DNA from: Phoronis australis
Taxonomy: Eukaryota; Phoronida; Phoronidae
NCBI GenBank assembly: GCA_002633005.1
Contig: NMRA01000329.1
Span: forward strand, 115,843 to 179,842
Length of the DNA stretch: 64,000 bases
Direction of reading: 5' to 3'
In this document: positions 12,201 through 22,700 of the stretch, in pieces
How the letters are laid out: every line of letters starts with the position of its first letter
Numbering within the stretch: the stretch's first letter is position 1
The notes under the pieces: generated by a model
The model's database searches: none
Seen by the model: only the letters and a program-made list of their open reading frames with translations
Told to the model about the DNA's origin: nothing
Program-made: the position numbers and the translations under genes

Positions 12201-15200
12201 TTTGTATTATTCGATCATATCTTCCCTTTTGTAATCTTTTTGAGCGTAGTGCAGCAGTCGTAAGGTGTACGTAAAGTGCTTTTGATGTGAAATTACTGAA
12301 ATCCTGTGTTCAGCTCTTAGGAGTCTATATGCTTACGAGCGCCATCAAAATGCCCAATGTTTGCTAACTTTTTTGATGAAAGCAGACAAATGACCCTAGA
12401 AACGAAATGTGAAGGCATCACTTGAAGCAAATGCGATTCACGGAAACAGAATTTCCCAGAAGTGACGATAGTCATTTATACCCGACAATACATGTATTTG
12501 TCGAAAGTCGTGACATCTTTTTAACAACGGCTTGGATAGTTTCACGAGACCAGCACTACTGTTCGGTATTACCGACTAAAAAAATAAACATGTAAGACGT
12601 CGGTATTACGTTGTAAAGTAAGACAATTTTAAGGCACTCAGTTACGTTCAATAAGAACTACTCAAGACAAGAGCACAACCGAAAAACACTGCGTTTCTTC
12701 ATATGAGCCTCAAGCTGCTTCAACCTGTGAATTGAACGGCGAAAGTACGAATTTAGTTTTAACATCACCGTGAAGAATCGGTACACTTTGCACAAATGTC
12801 TGCGAATTCTGAAATTCTGTGAAACTGTGCGATTCGTGCAAACTGTCGTTGTTAAGAATATCTGTAACCTTAGCTTATTGAAACACGATGTGACCGTTAG
12901 GCCTACTGAAATCAGTTGCACAATGCAGGTGTGAAGAGAAATCTGGAAATTTTGAAAGCCAAGTTAGTGTGTTCGTGAATGTTTTAGTACCTGTTACAAA
13001 CCTGATAAGACGTGGCATGAGCTAACCGGTCGAAGGCATGAAATATCTCTTACCTTCTACGCATCATGGTACATACCTGGAGGAATTCTATAAGGTGCGC
13101 CAACTCAGCCCCGACTGCCCTAGTGTTGGCTGTAGCTTGAGTGTACGGCAGTCCCGATCCTTTACCCCAGTCAACGAGAATGACGTTGAAATCTCCCCGT
13201 AAAAGGAAGGCCTGTTTCATTTGCTGAAAGAAACAAAACCGAGAATGACCAACATGCAAGTGCGCGTGTGCGTGTGCGGGCGCGTGCACGTGACAGTTAT
13301 GTGTGTTAAAGATGCTATGTCTGATGAAAACTGTGGATATTTAAATGTGTAGCAAGTGTCACTTTATGATTTCCTGTAAAACTGTGTGTACAGGAATAAT
13401 CGGGGAAAGAAACATTTTTACATAAATTGCGGTTTCAAAGAAAGACCACAAGTCTAAACACATAAAAATATTAGTAATCTCAAATATTACGCAATCGTTA
13501 TTGGATAGGGAAATAAGCAAATAATAAAAAATGTGCCAAGTTTCATTAGCATAATAAAGAAATATAACCATACTCATTTTTTAAAATAGTCTTGCAAGAT
13601 GGTAAAAGTATCTAGTTCCCGGAAGGTTTCCGACACACTGGAGGACCTGGGTTTTTGTAAACTAGTAATTCTTTTGTATAGTCACAGTTTAAAGAGACTA
13701 TGCGTCTTTGACAATATTTAACATCCCAACTTCATCGACCAATCACTCCATTAACCGCCATTTCCCAAGGTTACGCTAGTACATCTCGACTATAATCACT
13801 GGAATTCCAATCGCGTGATTTTGTGTGTTCTTTCTTGGTCTAGCTATCCTCTCAAGAAACTTGGCTTACGGAACGCGACCCAGTTCACTAAAGGATCAAA
13901 AACGCATAGCAATACAAGCCAGACATTACCGCAGATAACGCACTCTAGTGAGATACAGTCAATGTGTTGGGAAAATACTAGAAATCAGACAGTTGATAAT
14001 GTCGCTAATCAATAGGATGAGAACGACAACCATGGGTCGAGGATATTAGGAATTATCTTTTTTGGTTACAAATTAAAAAAAAATCATCAGCTGAGTGAGA
14101 GGCTTGCTGGCGCAGGTCACCAAATGCCTCTCGTCGTACCGTCTTTTAAGAACCAATTGATCGTTCAAACTCACAACTGGTTCGCATCCCGTGTGCCTGT
14201 GGCACTTTTGCAATCTGCTCAGGTGTTTCAATAGCGTAACAAGCATACTATGTGCTTAGGTAAATAGCAAAAACGATGAAGCGATAACTTTAATGCGTCA
14301 AATTCGCTATGTATGAATAGGCCTATGTGTGTGTCTGTGTGAGTACGTGCGTGTGCGTGTGCATGTATGCATCTGCAAGGTAGGTAAAACGAATCTGCAT
14401 GGACTTATGCTTTTAGCCGAAATGGGCGTCACACTAATGACAGTCAACATATTTTCTTTTCAAATAAGATTTTTTCTAATATATTGAGAAAAGAAACTTA
14501 CAAATAATGTCAAATATGTGGCGGCCAAACATTGACATCGCGCGTTTCATTTTTAATTATCTCAGGATTTCGAGATAATCAAGTCGGGATCTCGAGAGCC
14601 TGAGATAATTAAAAAAACAGACCCGCGCAGTCATTTTTGGGCCCCCATACAAACACGAGTTTAACCAATGATGTATTTAACCCACTGAGTTTAACAATAA
14701 AAGTTCCTCCATGTAAAAAAACCAAAGTTCATACCAAAGAAATACCGGCTATGATTCAGGACAAAAATCATGTCCTGGCTAACAATTATATAACGTGTGT
14801 GCATGTGTGTTAAGAGTGAGAATAGCTTGACTTTTTGTCTTACAGGTCTTCGTATTTATGTTCTCTCCAATAAAAAAGGAAAAAAGTCCATACGAAAGAA
14901 ATATTGTGATTCAGAATAAAAAAATGTTCTGGCTAATAATTATATAACTCACGTGCATCCATTGGGCTAAGTTTGTGTCCTCAATAAAACCATGGATTAT
15001 CACTTTCGTTGGCCGGCTGGCGTTGAAATCCGACCTCTGAAGCATCACCCTATTGCCTGGCATAATGTCATAGCCCACGTGCAGGCTACGGCGAGAGAAC
15101 ACCGTGTACTTTATATCCAAGTCTTCCGGACATCTTGGCAAAAAGCTCAATGGACGAGCTTTTGACGTGAATGGATAGGCCGTACTAAAACACCCGACAT

Positions 15201-15224
15201 CGCGGCAGCATTTGTTTCGTGACG
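6051..15224 (-). CDS. Gene A: pancreatic-type triacylglycerol lipase, nine exons seen
   Basis: Nine exons join in phase to give about 440 residues, close to the mature length of vertebrate pancreatic lipase (about 450). In order they encode the N-terminal hydrolase part with IIHGF, the FNVILVDW strand, the nucleophile elbow GHSLGSHIAGYAG, the acid ALDPADPYF, GHVDFYPNGG, a 22-residue lid loop between two Cys, the catalytic His in VACDHLR, a Cys-rich linker (KCGDCGPAGC), and two exons of the PLAT domain. The Ser-Asp-His triad and oxyanion segment are all intact, so an active secreted lipase is expected from family knowledge. The first exon (signal peptide, must end in phase 1) and the last short exon were not found with confidence. 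All introns start with GT except intron 7, which starts with GC. The gene lies head-to-tail with genes C and B on the same strand. Confidence 0.9.
6771..6888 (-). CDS. Gene A exon 9: PLAT domain, first part
   Basis: 118 nt, phase 1 to 2, acceptor TTGAAG and donor CTGA|GTAAGA. It encodes RYHFQMKVSVGNDGR, YGKIYVVMYGS and DELLLTP, the first beta-strands of the PLAT (lipase C-terminal, lipoxygenase-like) domain. This domain binds colipase or the lipid interface in vertebrate homologues. Confidence 0.92.
6889..8066 (-). other. Gene A intron 8
   Basis: 1178-nt intron between the catalytic and PLAT parts. Nothing coding was recognised. Confidence 0.7.
8067..8190 (-). CDS. Gene A exon 8: Cys-rich linker
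   Basis: 124 nt, phase 0 to 1, acceptor TTCCAG and donor TGTC|GTAAGT. It encodes KGKCGDCGPAGCGKMGFHAD and then KYYLDTGDKFPFC. The paired Cys and the Y-LDTGD segment match the end of the catalytic domain of pancreatic lipase, just before the PLAT domain. Confidence 0.94.
8789..8904 (-). CDS. Gene A exon 7: second half of the lid and catalytic His
   Basis: 116 nt, phase 1 to 0, acceptor TTTACAG. It encodes GGKKFVACDHLRVYDYFTES, containing the closing lid Cys and the catalytic His, then FTAYPCDSYEDFE. The donor must be GAG|GCAGGT, a GC-type donor. Using the GT four bases further would shift the frame of exon 8, while the GC site keeps the frame and matches gene B. Confidence 0.93.
9443..9559 (-). 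CDS. Gene A exon 6: DFYPNGG and first half of the lid
   Basis: 117 nt, phase 1 to 1, acceptor TTTAAG and donor GACG|GTAAGT. It encodes GFGMADAIGHVDFYPNGG, then QPGCDSSIV and SGIYD. The Cys of QPGC starts the lid loop. This exon is nine bases longer than in gene B, giving three more lid residues. Confidence 0.95.
9560..10554 (-). other. Gene A intron 5
   Basis: 995-nt intron containing an ambiguous base at 9902. No nested gene or clear repeat was recognised. Confidence 0.7.
10555..10686 (-). CDS. Gene A exon 5: catalytic Asp region
   Basis: 132 nt, phase 1 to 1, acceptor TTCCAG and donor GGCG|GTAAGT. It encodes ALDPADPYFTDTDK, with the catalytic Asp in LDPADP, followed by RLDPSDALFVDVIHTDG, a hallmark of the family. 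Confidence 0.96.
10687..11382 (-). other. Gene A intron 4
   Basis: 696-nt intron. I see nothing coding in it. Confidence 0.7.
11383..11488 (-). CDS. Gene A exon 4: nucleophile elbow
   Basis: 106 nt, phase 0 to 1, acceptor TTAGCAG and donor ACAG|GTACAG. It encodes ETFHIVGHSLGSHIAGYAG, with the catalytic Ser in GHSLG, and ends at GRIT. The 35 complete codons translate identically in gene B, and the DNA differs at only two synonymous sites out of 106, far closer than the neighbouring exons. Confidence 0.96.
11489..13076 (-). other. Gene A intron 3
   Basis: 1588-nt intron. Short open frames here (for example 12658-12921) show no family features. Nothing else was recognised. Confidence 0.7.
13077..13223 (-). 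CDS. Gene A exon 3: VDW strand
   Basis: 147 nt, phase 0 to 0, acceptor TTTCAG and donor CAG|GTATGT. It encodes FNVILVDWGKGSGLPYTQA and then AVGAELAHLIEFLQ, which corresponds to the CVDW-to-EFLQ region of pancreatic lipase just before the nucleophile elbow. Confidence 0.95.
14325..14371. repeat. GT-rich simple repeat
   Basis: Imperfect alternating TG/CG tract in intron 2 of gene A. No further function is visible. Confidence 0.7.
14713..14948. repeat. Diverged local duplication (about 75 nt) abutting the exon 2 donor of gene A
   Basis: Segments at about 14713-14792 and 14872-14948 match each other. Both read through a CATACSAAAGAAATA-like block, TGATTCAG, a TGTYCTGGCTAA block and then AATTATATAAC. 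The second copy ends at the splice donor of exon 2 (ACTCAC on the plus strand). The first copy ends in ACGTGTGTGCATGTG, a look-alike of the donor region. Confidence 0.7.
14953..15224 (-). CDS. Gene A exon 2: N-terminal lipase region
   Basis: 272 nt, with acceptor TTCCAG and donor CAC|GTGAGT. It starts with two bases that complete a codon and ends in phase 0. It encodes CCRDVGCF, RCPEDLDIKYTVFSRR and TKVIIHGFIED, the standard opening of pancreatic lipase including the oxyanion-hole region. The matching exon of gene B has exactly the same length and phase. Confidence 0.93.
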
Positions 15225-18200
15225 CTGGAATTAATAATGTTTTGGGTCACGAAGGTACTCACGAACGCTTAGTTTGCAAGAATCTGTACGTCCCTACATA
15301 TTACTAATGCCTGGGTCACAAATCATACGAACTGTTGCTAACGACATGAAAACGCTTTTGACAAGTTCGGCCACGGCTTTTAGGCTGTGGTACCACAATC
15401 CCCGTTTGTTCACGGCTGTTAGGTTTGCAGCCAAGTCGATGATTTTCATTCAATGATGTTTACGAAAGTATTACGTACATTGTAAACGAGTAATTTCAAG
15501 GCCTACGCAAGAGTGAATGACGAAGTTACATGTAAGAAGGATTTTACAAGACGTTAGTGAAATATTTAGGAAATTGAAGACAGTTCTTTCACGGTAATTG
15601 TAAGCATGACTTCAAGTTGTTCTCAAACATGTTCTCGACAAATTTGCTTGAAATCACATTAGTCTTTCTACCAGGGACTTGACAGCACCGGGCGTTTTAC
15701 GCAACAATATGCCTGTGAGTATGTCGTCAAAATGCACTTGGAAAATAAATTAAGAAACCTATTACTCGATCTTACGACATTTTCTCAAGAACAACTCGAT
15801 TTGCTCTAGCGAATTGTAATGCTGGCCGAACTTCATATGAAGGTCCTAAGACAACTTTCCTCCTTTACAAATGTCCGTGAACTCGGAAATTCGAAGGACC
15901 TGGAGATTTCTTACCTACAGGTGGTGCATCTATCATTCGTAAGAAGCATGACAGTAGCTAAGTACTCAAATAGCGGCATGAAGTTTCATTGACTACGTAC
16001 AAGTATATTAACGAGTTCATATTCTGCGACTGCCTTTCAACTCAGTGCAAGGCAAACTTAGTCATTGCTCAGAAAAAAAAAACGCCTTTTGGCCCTGCCA
16101 AGGCCCTAAATTCCTTGTGTTACGCTGGTGAAGGGGTACCTTTGGGTCATCTGACGGTATGTTTTATGCGATTATTCATTTTGTTGAGTGGTCGTACCGT
16201 GCGGCAACCATATTCTCAACTTACGGCACTGTCAAGTCGTTAGTGGAATCGTAAAACTTTCGACAAATTTTCTCGAGGTGTTGAAATCATTTTGGATAGC
16301 TTCGATAGCTTTTTCCTGTCCGTTCCTTTAGGGCACTTGTCTGAATAGCTTTTTTCCTTCTAAAGCCTTGCTGAAATAATAAGAATTTGTAACCTTGTTC
16401 GGTATATACCGCTAAAAACGACACGAATTTTGATCGAAGCTATGTCTATAACGAGCATTTTACGATGGCCCATGAGCCCGCTCACTTCGTGAAAACAGTG
16501 TCGAATATCCAGTAAGAATCGATTGACTGCACGAACAATGTACAGTCCGCAAGTCGTTGGATGTATAGCTTAAAGAGCTCACTTTGGACTCTAGTTTGTT
16601 TCTCAAGTGAAAAATCCTCATATTTGATTAGTTCTTGTATAACTTACCAAAACTTTCAGGATTCATTCTGATAGAGCTGGTATAGCGACCACCATGAAGT
16701 CTCCTTTATAGCATCAACGTATGACATACATGTACGTGAATATATAACCTGTGATACTCAAAAGGTTTCCCAGAAACTAACAATGTTTCACCTTTGCCAC
16801 TGTGACTACTTGGATTATAAAAGTACCACCCACCGCTCTATTCACCTGACCTTCACAAAAATTAGCAGTCCAAACGTAATCTTGTTGTTTAAGAACGCCA
16901 GCGCATCATCTTGAATTTAGAGGATTTTAATAATTTTATAATGTAATGAACGCGCACTATTTTGATCCACTAGTGAATTTTATGTGTTCTGGCTCCGCTT
17001 TGCCTAGGAACATAATCACCCGATTTTTCTCCATTTTCCTACTCCACTCCATCTGTTCATTAGGCAAACCTTACGCTAGCAAGATTTACACTAAGTGTAC
17101 AAGAAAGCGCGCACTGATACGCCGTAACAAGTTGTTACATTTTATGTAATTGTTACAATTTACGTCGAATGCACATGCGAGAAATGTACCATTGTTACAT
17201 CTTACGAAAGCGACGTCATATTTCATGAGTTTGCAAGATATTTGTCACACGGAGGAAAACCGTTCACACACTTTACGCCTTCTTTTTCGGATTGTGTGAA
17301 TGAAATTTTATCAAACTGCCAGGTCGACTTTATAGATGTGTCCCTTTGTACTTTCCATGTTTTTTTGAAGATGAGTAGTTTAATGGTATAGTAAAAAATG
17401 TCAAGCGTAGTTTCAATCCCACCCGAAAGGAGTTTCCAGGATCAGGCAACAAGTTTTTTTATCGTTAAAATGTTTTTGCATTTTTGTTGATGCTAATAAA
17501 CCAATTTTTTCCGACATTACAGTAAACACACTTCCCAATTTAAGAACAACAATGACGTCGTATTTGGCTAATATTTATCGTATTTCTTCGGGAACGAACG
17601 ACAATAACAATTTTTCAAGGAGAATTGAATTTCGGAAGCCAATTTGATAGTCCGCGATAGTTTGGTTTATTTCGGCCTGTATTTTATTGCCTTGGAGCCA
17701 TCGCTTATGCAGTAATTGCCATGCTTCACACAAAAGGAGCAAAACCAAAGTTTCTGATACCGACAGGTGCTGTCTACCACTTTCGTTACGAATCACGATT
17801 TCTTAAAGATATTGTGGTGGAAGGAAATAAAAGCACGCATTTAATTCGCCGGCAGGTTTACAGATTTTGCAAAAGCATCAGCAAAATATCGACTTTGAGA
17901 AAGGGAATTAGTTCAAAAAAGTGGCGGCATAGTGACGAAAGAAATATCATTGTTCATACGATGTCAAACCTGTCTAAATAAGTTGTGGTAACAACAGGTC
18001 AAACCGTGACGTGTAAACGTAAAAATGGGATGCCTAGCACTCTGAAAGGACATGATCATTTAGCTCAAATCTGATCTAGATCTATAGTTTAAAGGGGTAA
18101 TGGTCCAAAAAGTTGACTGTTGGGCTTTCGGACCATAAAAACATGCACTTTCTCTTTCTGTTACCTTTTAAGAATGTGAATTAAAATTGCTATTTGACCA

Positions 18201-18312
18201 ATGGTCGTTGGTTCGAAGTACAAATGAATAAGGATAAAGATTGAACATTCTATTATTAATGGATGTGAAATCACGTGTTCATGAGGCGCCATTTTTGTGT
18301 TGCAGGTCGCAG
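15225..18312. other. Upstream region of gene A
   Basis: This should contain exon 1 (signal peptide ending in phase 1) and the promoter of gene A. I checked minus-strand ATG frames that run into GTAAG or GTGAG donors near 15260, 15910 and 16630 and found none that both encodes a hydrophobic signal and ends in phase 1. No other gene was recognised. Confidence 0.5.
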
Positions 18313-18858
18313 ATAAAGGAATTTGGTATGTTGATCCTTTTTGATGCATTGCGTCTTAATCTTTTTGATGCATTACATTAAATGCTCATATTAAACATCG
18401 CTGACTTCGACGTTGGCGCTTTTTGTTCCATACAATCAACTTTCAATGAAATCTAGTTCAAATCATTCCGCTTAATCACTGTGTTTTTCTAAGACTATTG
18501 GGGCCCATTCCAAATAAAATTGTTGCTTGCCTTGTATATCCGTTACACGCTATTCTAATGACGCAGTGACCGCAGCTGACTAGTCGTTAGTTCTCGAAAA
18601 ATGTCTGCCTCCAGAGGTCAACGTAACGCAATTTTGAACTAACACATCCGTTCTTTGACAAGGAATGTTTTCAATAAGAGACAATTTTGCGCCCTTTACT
18701 GCTGTTTTCCTTCAGCTCCGGGGACCCAACCCGTTTTCACTGATGTACAATGGTGCACTTACGCTCAGAATGTACGATGACACATGGCTTTCCTCTATTT
18801 CCACACAATTACGTAGCACTCGTGGCAGAATTAATGGAGCAGAATACTTGCTGTGGGC
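18313..18858. repeat. Direct duplication 1, left copy
   Basis: About 546 bases repeated nearly identically at 19233-19790. It starts at ATAAAGGAATTTGGTATG and ends at TTGCTGTGG, two bases before an ambiguous base at 18860. It lacks a 15- to 16-base stretch present in the right copy near 19724. No protein domain was recognised in it. Confidence 0.93.
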
Positions 18859-18877
18859 TNCTTTGCAGGTTGTTATA

Positions 18878-19075
18878 GCCCAGTTGGCTGTTTGGTGTAC
18901 CCACTTGGTACTTTATATGATATTTGCACATTTGGCAGTTTGTACCCACTTGGTACTTGTTATTGAATTCGCCGTTTTGCTCGACCCAGTTGGTAGGCAA
19001 TCGGCCAATACCCATTTGGTATTATGTACCCATTTGGTACTACGCTAACCTGTGCCACTTAGCATCCGATACTCA
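18878..19075. repeat. Cluster of short dyad repeats TACCCAnTTGGTA
   Basis: Near-identical units of the form ACCCACTTGGTAC, ACCCAGTTGGTAG and ACCCATTTGGTAC occur at about 18899, 18944, 18985, 19011 and 19028, with degraded units near 18880 and 18930. Each unit is an imperfect dyad (TACC, five bases, GGTA). The units are spaced irregularly by 17-45 bases rather than in strict tandem. Confidence 0.75.
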
Positions 19076-19232
19076 GTTGTACTTTGGGTATCGGAAATGT
19101 GTGTGTGTTATCTCTTGTAATTAAGGAACCCATCTGTTTCCTTCTGTGAAATAGTTATTTGTAGAGCTGTGACCCTGAAATTCCCAATACAACTTAAAAT
19201 ATACATTATTCTTGTTGTTTTATTTGTCCCCA
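19075..19232. repeat. Dispersed repeat, copy 1
   Basis: About 155 bases that match 52970-53113 in the opposite orientation, including TTGGGTATCG-like sequence at one end and CTTGTTGTTTTATTTGTCCC at the other. It is probably the end of a non-autonomous retroelement or SINE. No internal promoter boxes were recognised. Confidence 0.85.
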
Positions 19233-19790
19233 ATAAAGGAATTTGGTATGTTGATCCTTTTGATGCATTGCGTCTTAATATTTTTGATGCATTACATTAA
19301 AAGCTCATATTAAACATCGCTGACTTCGACGTTGGCGCTTTTTGTTCCAAACAATCAACTTTCAATGAAATCTAGTTCAAATCATTCCGCTTAATCACTG
19401 TGTTTTTCTAAGACTATTGGGGCCCATTCCAAATAAAATTGTTGTTTGTCTTGTATATCCGTTACACGCTATTCTAATGACGCAGTGACCGCAGCTGACT
19501 AGTCGTTAGTTCTCGAAAAATGTCTGCCTCCAGAGGTCAACGTAACGCAATTTTGAACTAACACATCCGTTCTTTGACAAGGAATGTTTTCAATAAGAGA
19601 CAATTTTGCGCCTTTACTGCTGTTTCCCTTCAGCTCCGGGGACCCAACCCGTTTTCACTGATGTACAATGGTGCACTTACGCTCAGAATGTACGATGACA
19701 CATGGCTTTCCTCTATTTCCAACTGCCGCTAAGTGACCCAATTACGTCGCACTCTTGGCAGAATTAATGGAGCAGAATACTTGCTGTGGA
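19233..19790. repeat. Direct duplication 1, right copy
   Basis: Partner of 18313-18858, with only a few substitutions and one short insertion (AACTGCCGCTAAGTG). Beyond 19797 the two copies diverge completely. Confidence 0.93.
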
Positions 19791-22700
19791 CTACTTCCGG
19801 GTTTAGATTATACAAGTCACGTGTTTTGACAAATTTTCAAAATTCAAAACCAAATCAGGTGTATTTTTCACGAACTATTCGATATGCTGTTCAAAATCTT
19901 TCAAATTGCAATTCTAAAACTTATATGTTGTTGCCACCAGAGTTTACATCCATAATTATGATGGACCGTGCACCTGAAGCAGGATCTGTTTTGAACTGTG
20001 GTAACGACGGATTTGGATTTAAAGGATGGCGAACCGTTCGCGTTTGGGGACCGGTCAACGTACAGTAGGATTCTGTTCGAGATGGCAAAATCCTGTCGAG
20101 GACACGCACCGTGCGAAGAATACGCTTTGTAGTATTGTGATGGGGTTGGTACATTAAAATATTTATTTGCAGAGCGCATGATTCTGTAAAGTGTCAGAAC
20201 TGTCCAAGTACCGCATGAACATGGTTTGTTCTTTGAAATCGCCGCTTAAGTCTTCCCCGGCCAATTGAAAATGACAATGTAATGCTTTCAAAGATATTCA
20301 TGCTCCCTTTACTGTGCGAACGTTACGAATTATCAAACCAAACCAAACCTGGCCGATCGCATGACAACCAAGTATCTTGAGATAATCAGCAGTACTAACA
20401 TGGGGGCTGGGGGGCTATAGCCCCACTTTTTCGGTGCTGCGCCGCCCATGTAATAGCTTTCAACTCAGCTTGAGTTTTGGTTGACCTGCTGTCGAGTGAA
20501 TCGAATTAGGCCTACCTTTATAACAAAAGGTCGTGCGATGGTTACGGTACGTAGAAGCTACGTTAAAAATGAAAGAGTTGGCGTTCTGCATCCACGTTCG
20601 TCTACCCCCACCACACCTCTGGTCAACTGCACTGCCGCCGTGTGGCTCTGTAGTGTTGGCTCAGGCGCCATCCTGTTATAACCGCAGAGTCTGCTGCAGT
20701 GTTGAAAAAGACTAGTGCGATAATTCATCAAAAACGCATTTTACGCGTAAGAGGAAGTGCTAACGTCGCATAACGTTACAACCGTGCAATTAAACTCACC
20801 GCGCTTGTTAAGTTGTACGTCGAATCTTCCTTGCTCTCTGGGTTTACACAGACTCGAAGACAAATGCAAAAGCGCACACAGCAGTGTCAAATACATTGGC
20901 CCGGATGTGAGAAGCAATTCAGACCTTACTGAAACCCCACACTGATTATTAGGCCTCGCGGATTACTTTTATAAGCCTAGACGGAGTTTCGCAGCGACAC
21001 CCTCGGAAGTGCTGTGATAAGACTAGGAAAATGATTCATACTACGTGCTGGTCATTGTGGATATCATTGGGAAGCATGTAAATCAAATATCCAGAGGTTA
21101 AAAACATTGGCTTTGAAGGAAACAAGATCCGCAACGCATGTGCAGAAAATTGGAAAATCTGACAGGTGGAGGTGTGGGGAATCGCATCCAATAAGAACGT
21201 GTCTCAGTCAAAATAGTAGCGGGGGCGTGTCTATTTTGAATGGTCGTTAGGTAACACGTTATACTCAGGTCAGTATCTGACACAATACCACCTGCTCTGT
21301 ACCCAAGCCATATAGTTTATCACAACACTACCTGTGTCGGACAACTAAATGAGCATAAATCATATCTTAAATAATACTGTCACGAAATTCCCTTTTACCG
21401 CTCTAGATCAAACGCATTACGATGCCAAAAGAACTTCACTGTAGAGTATTCTAATGTTTTACGACCATATACATGTACATACACGTATTCGCGCACTTTG
21501 AGTAAAGATAGAGGACCCTAAATAATTTGGACACGTCAAATACTTATCTCCCTTCCTAGTAACAGTGTCCAATTTTGAATTTCATGATTAGATAACAACA
21601 ATATCCCTGACCGCAGTTACCTGTGAGTGCATGGACATGTAGAGGCAGATCAGATGAACAACTGTTGGGTTTTCCATGGGAAGAGTGATCTTATCACTTT
21701 TGAGATGGTTGCAGTAGCACAGCAATGCGATGTTTTATAGCAAGTTGCAATTGTGTATGGTAACACATGGACGATATGGACCAATATAATGACTAGAGCC
21801 GCAGTTGACCAATGGAATGTAATATATGTTACCCCTCCAGTTGTGGCATAATGCAAATCAAAATAAATTAGTTTCTGGACTTACTGTACTCTGATGATGG
21901 AGTAACCACCCCATCTCGGAGACTATCGGTGACCGTTAGCCTCTTGAGTGTGGCGTCGCATTGTTTAGCCAAGGGAATGTAACTGACAACGCATTTTTGA
22001 ATTATTCACGAGTTACATACAATAAATTACGCTGTGTGTCATGTTCTCAATCTATTAATTTCTCCTCAACAAAGATTTGTCAATGCTTCACAGTGCACAA
22101 TTCAGTTTCTCACTATGTTACTAACGTTGGCAGACTATTTAATTGCTGTAGCTGAATAAGATGGTGTCCGTCAAGAACATGGATGGAAGGTCTCAGTTCT
22201 TTCACTGTCCACTGGAGTGACGGTTGGGCAAAATGAAACACTGAAACATAAAGATACCACACGCTTTAATGCCAATCATATGAAGGAGGGGATGAATATC
22301 CGGTGAAAGAATGAACTTCGTAGACTAGCCGCAGTCCGATAACCGGAAATTCCCGACAAAATAATTCAAACCAGAAGTAACATTTTAGTCTTCTGTTTAG
22401 TGGTCAAATGTATCATCTTTGCATCTTCGATAAAAACTGAAATGTCAATTTTAAGAAAAAGTTCTGTAACCTTTCCACAACTTTGTTTGATTGGGTCAAC
22501 GACAATAAACTTTACTTCAGAGATTCGTTTAATGAAAAAACATGTTTAATACTTTTAGAGTCCAAAGTAAAGACCGAAATTCGGACTAAGTGAAGACTGA
22601 AGACAAACTTTCATGAAAGTACGTTTCATAAAAACAAAGTCGATTTTCGGTCTTCTCTCTTAACTCAGATCGAAGTTGGTCGGCTGTACAGCATAGGAGA

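Larger units (their letters stand above)
13224..14952 (-). other. Gene A intron 2
   Basis: 1729-nt intron. It contains the duplicated block next to the donor (14713-14948), a GT-rich tract (14325-14371) and, near its 3' end, an alternating purine-pyrimidine stretch (about 13258-13293) with Z-DNA potential. No nested gene was seen. Confidence 0.75.

Noticed and set aside
18878-19075. CRISPR-like array
   Set aside because: The repeats are short, unequal in spacing and in animal DNA; no spacer-repeat structure.
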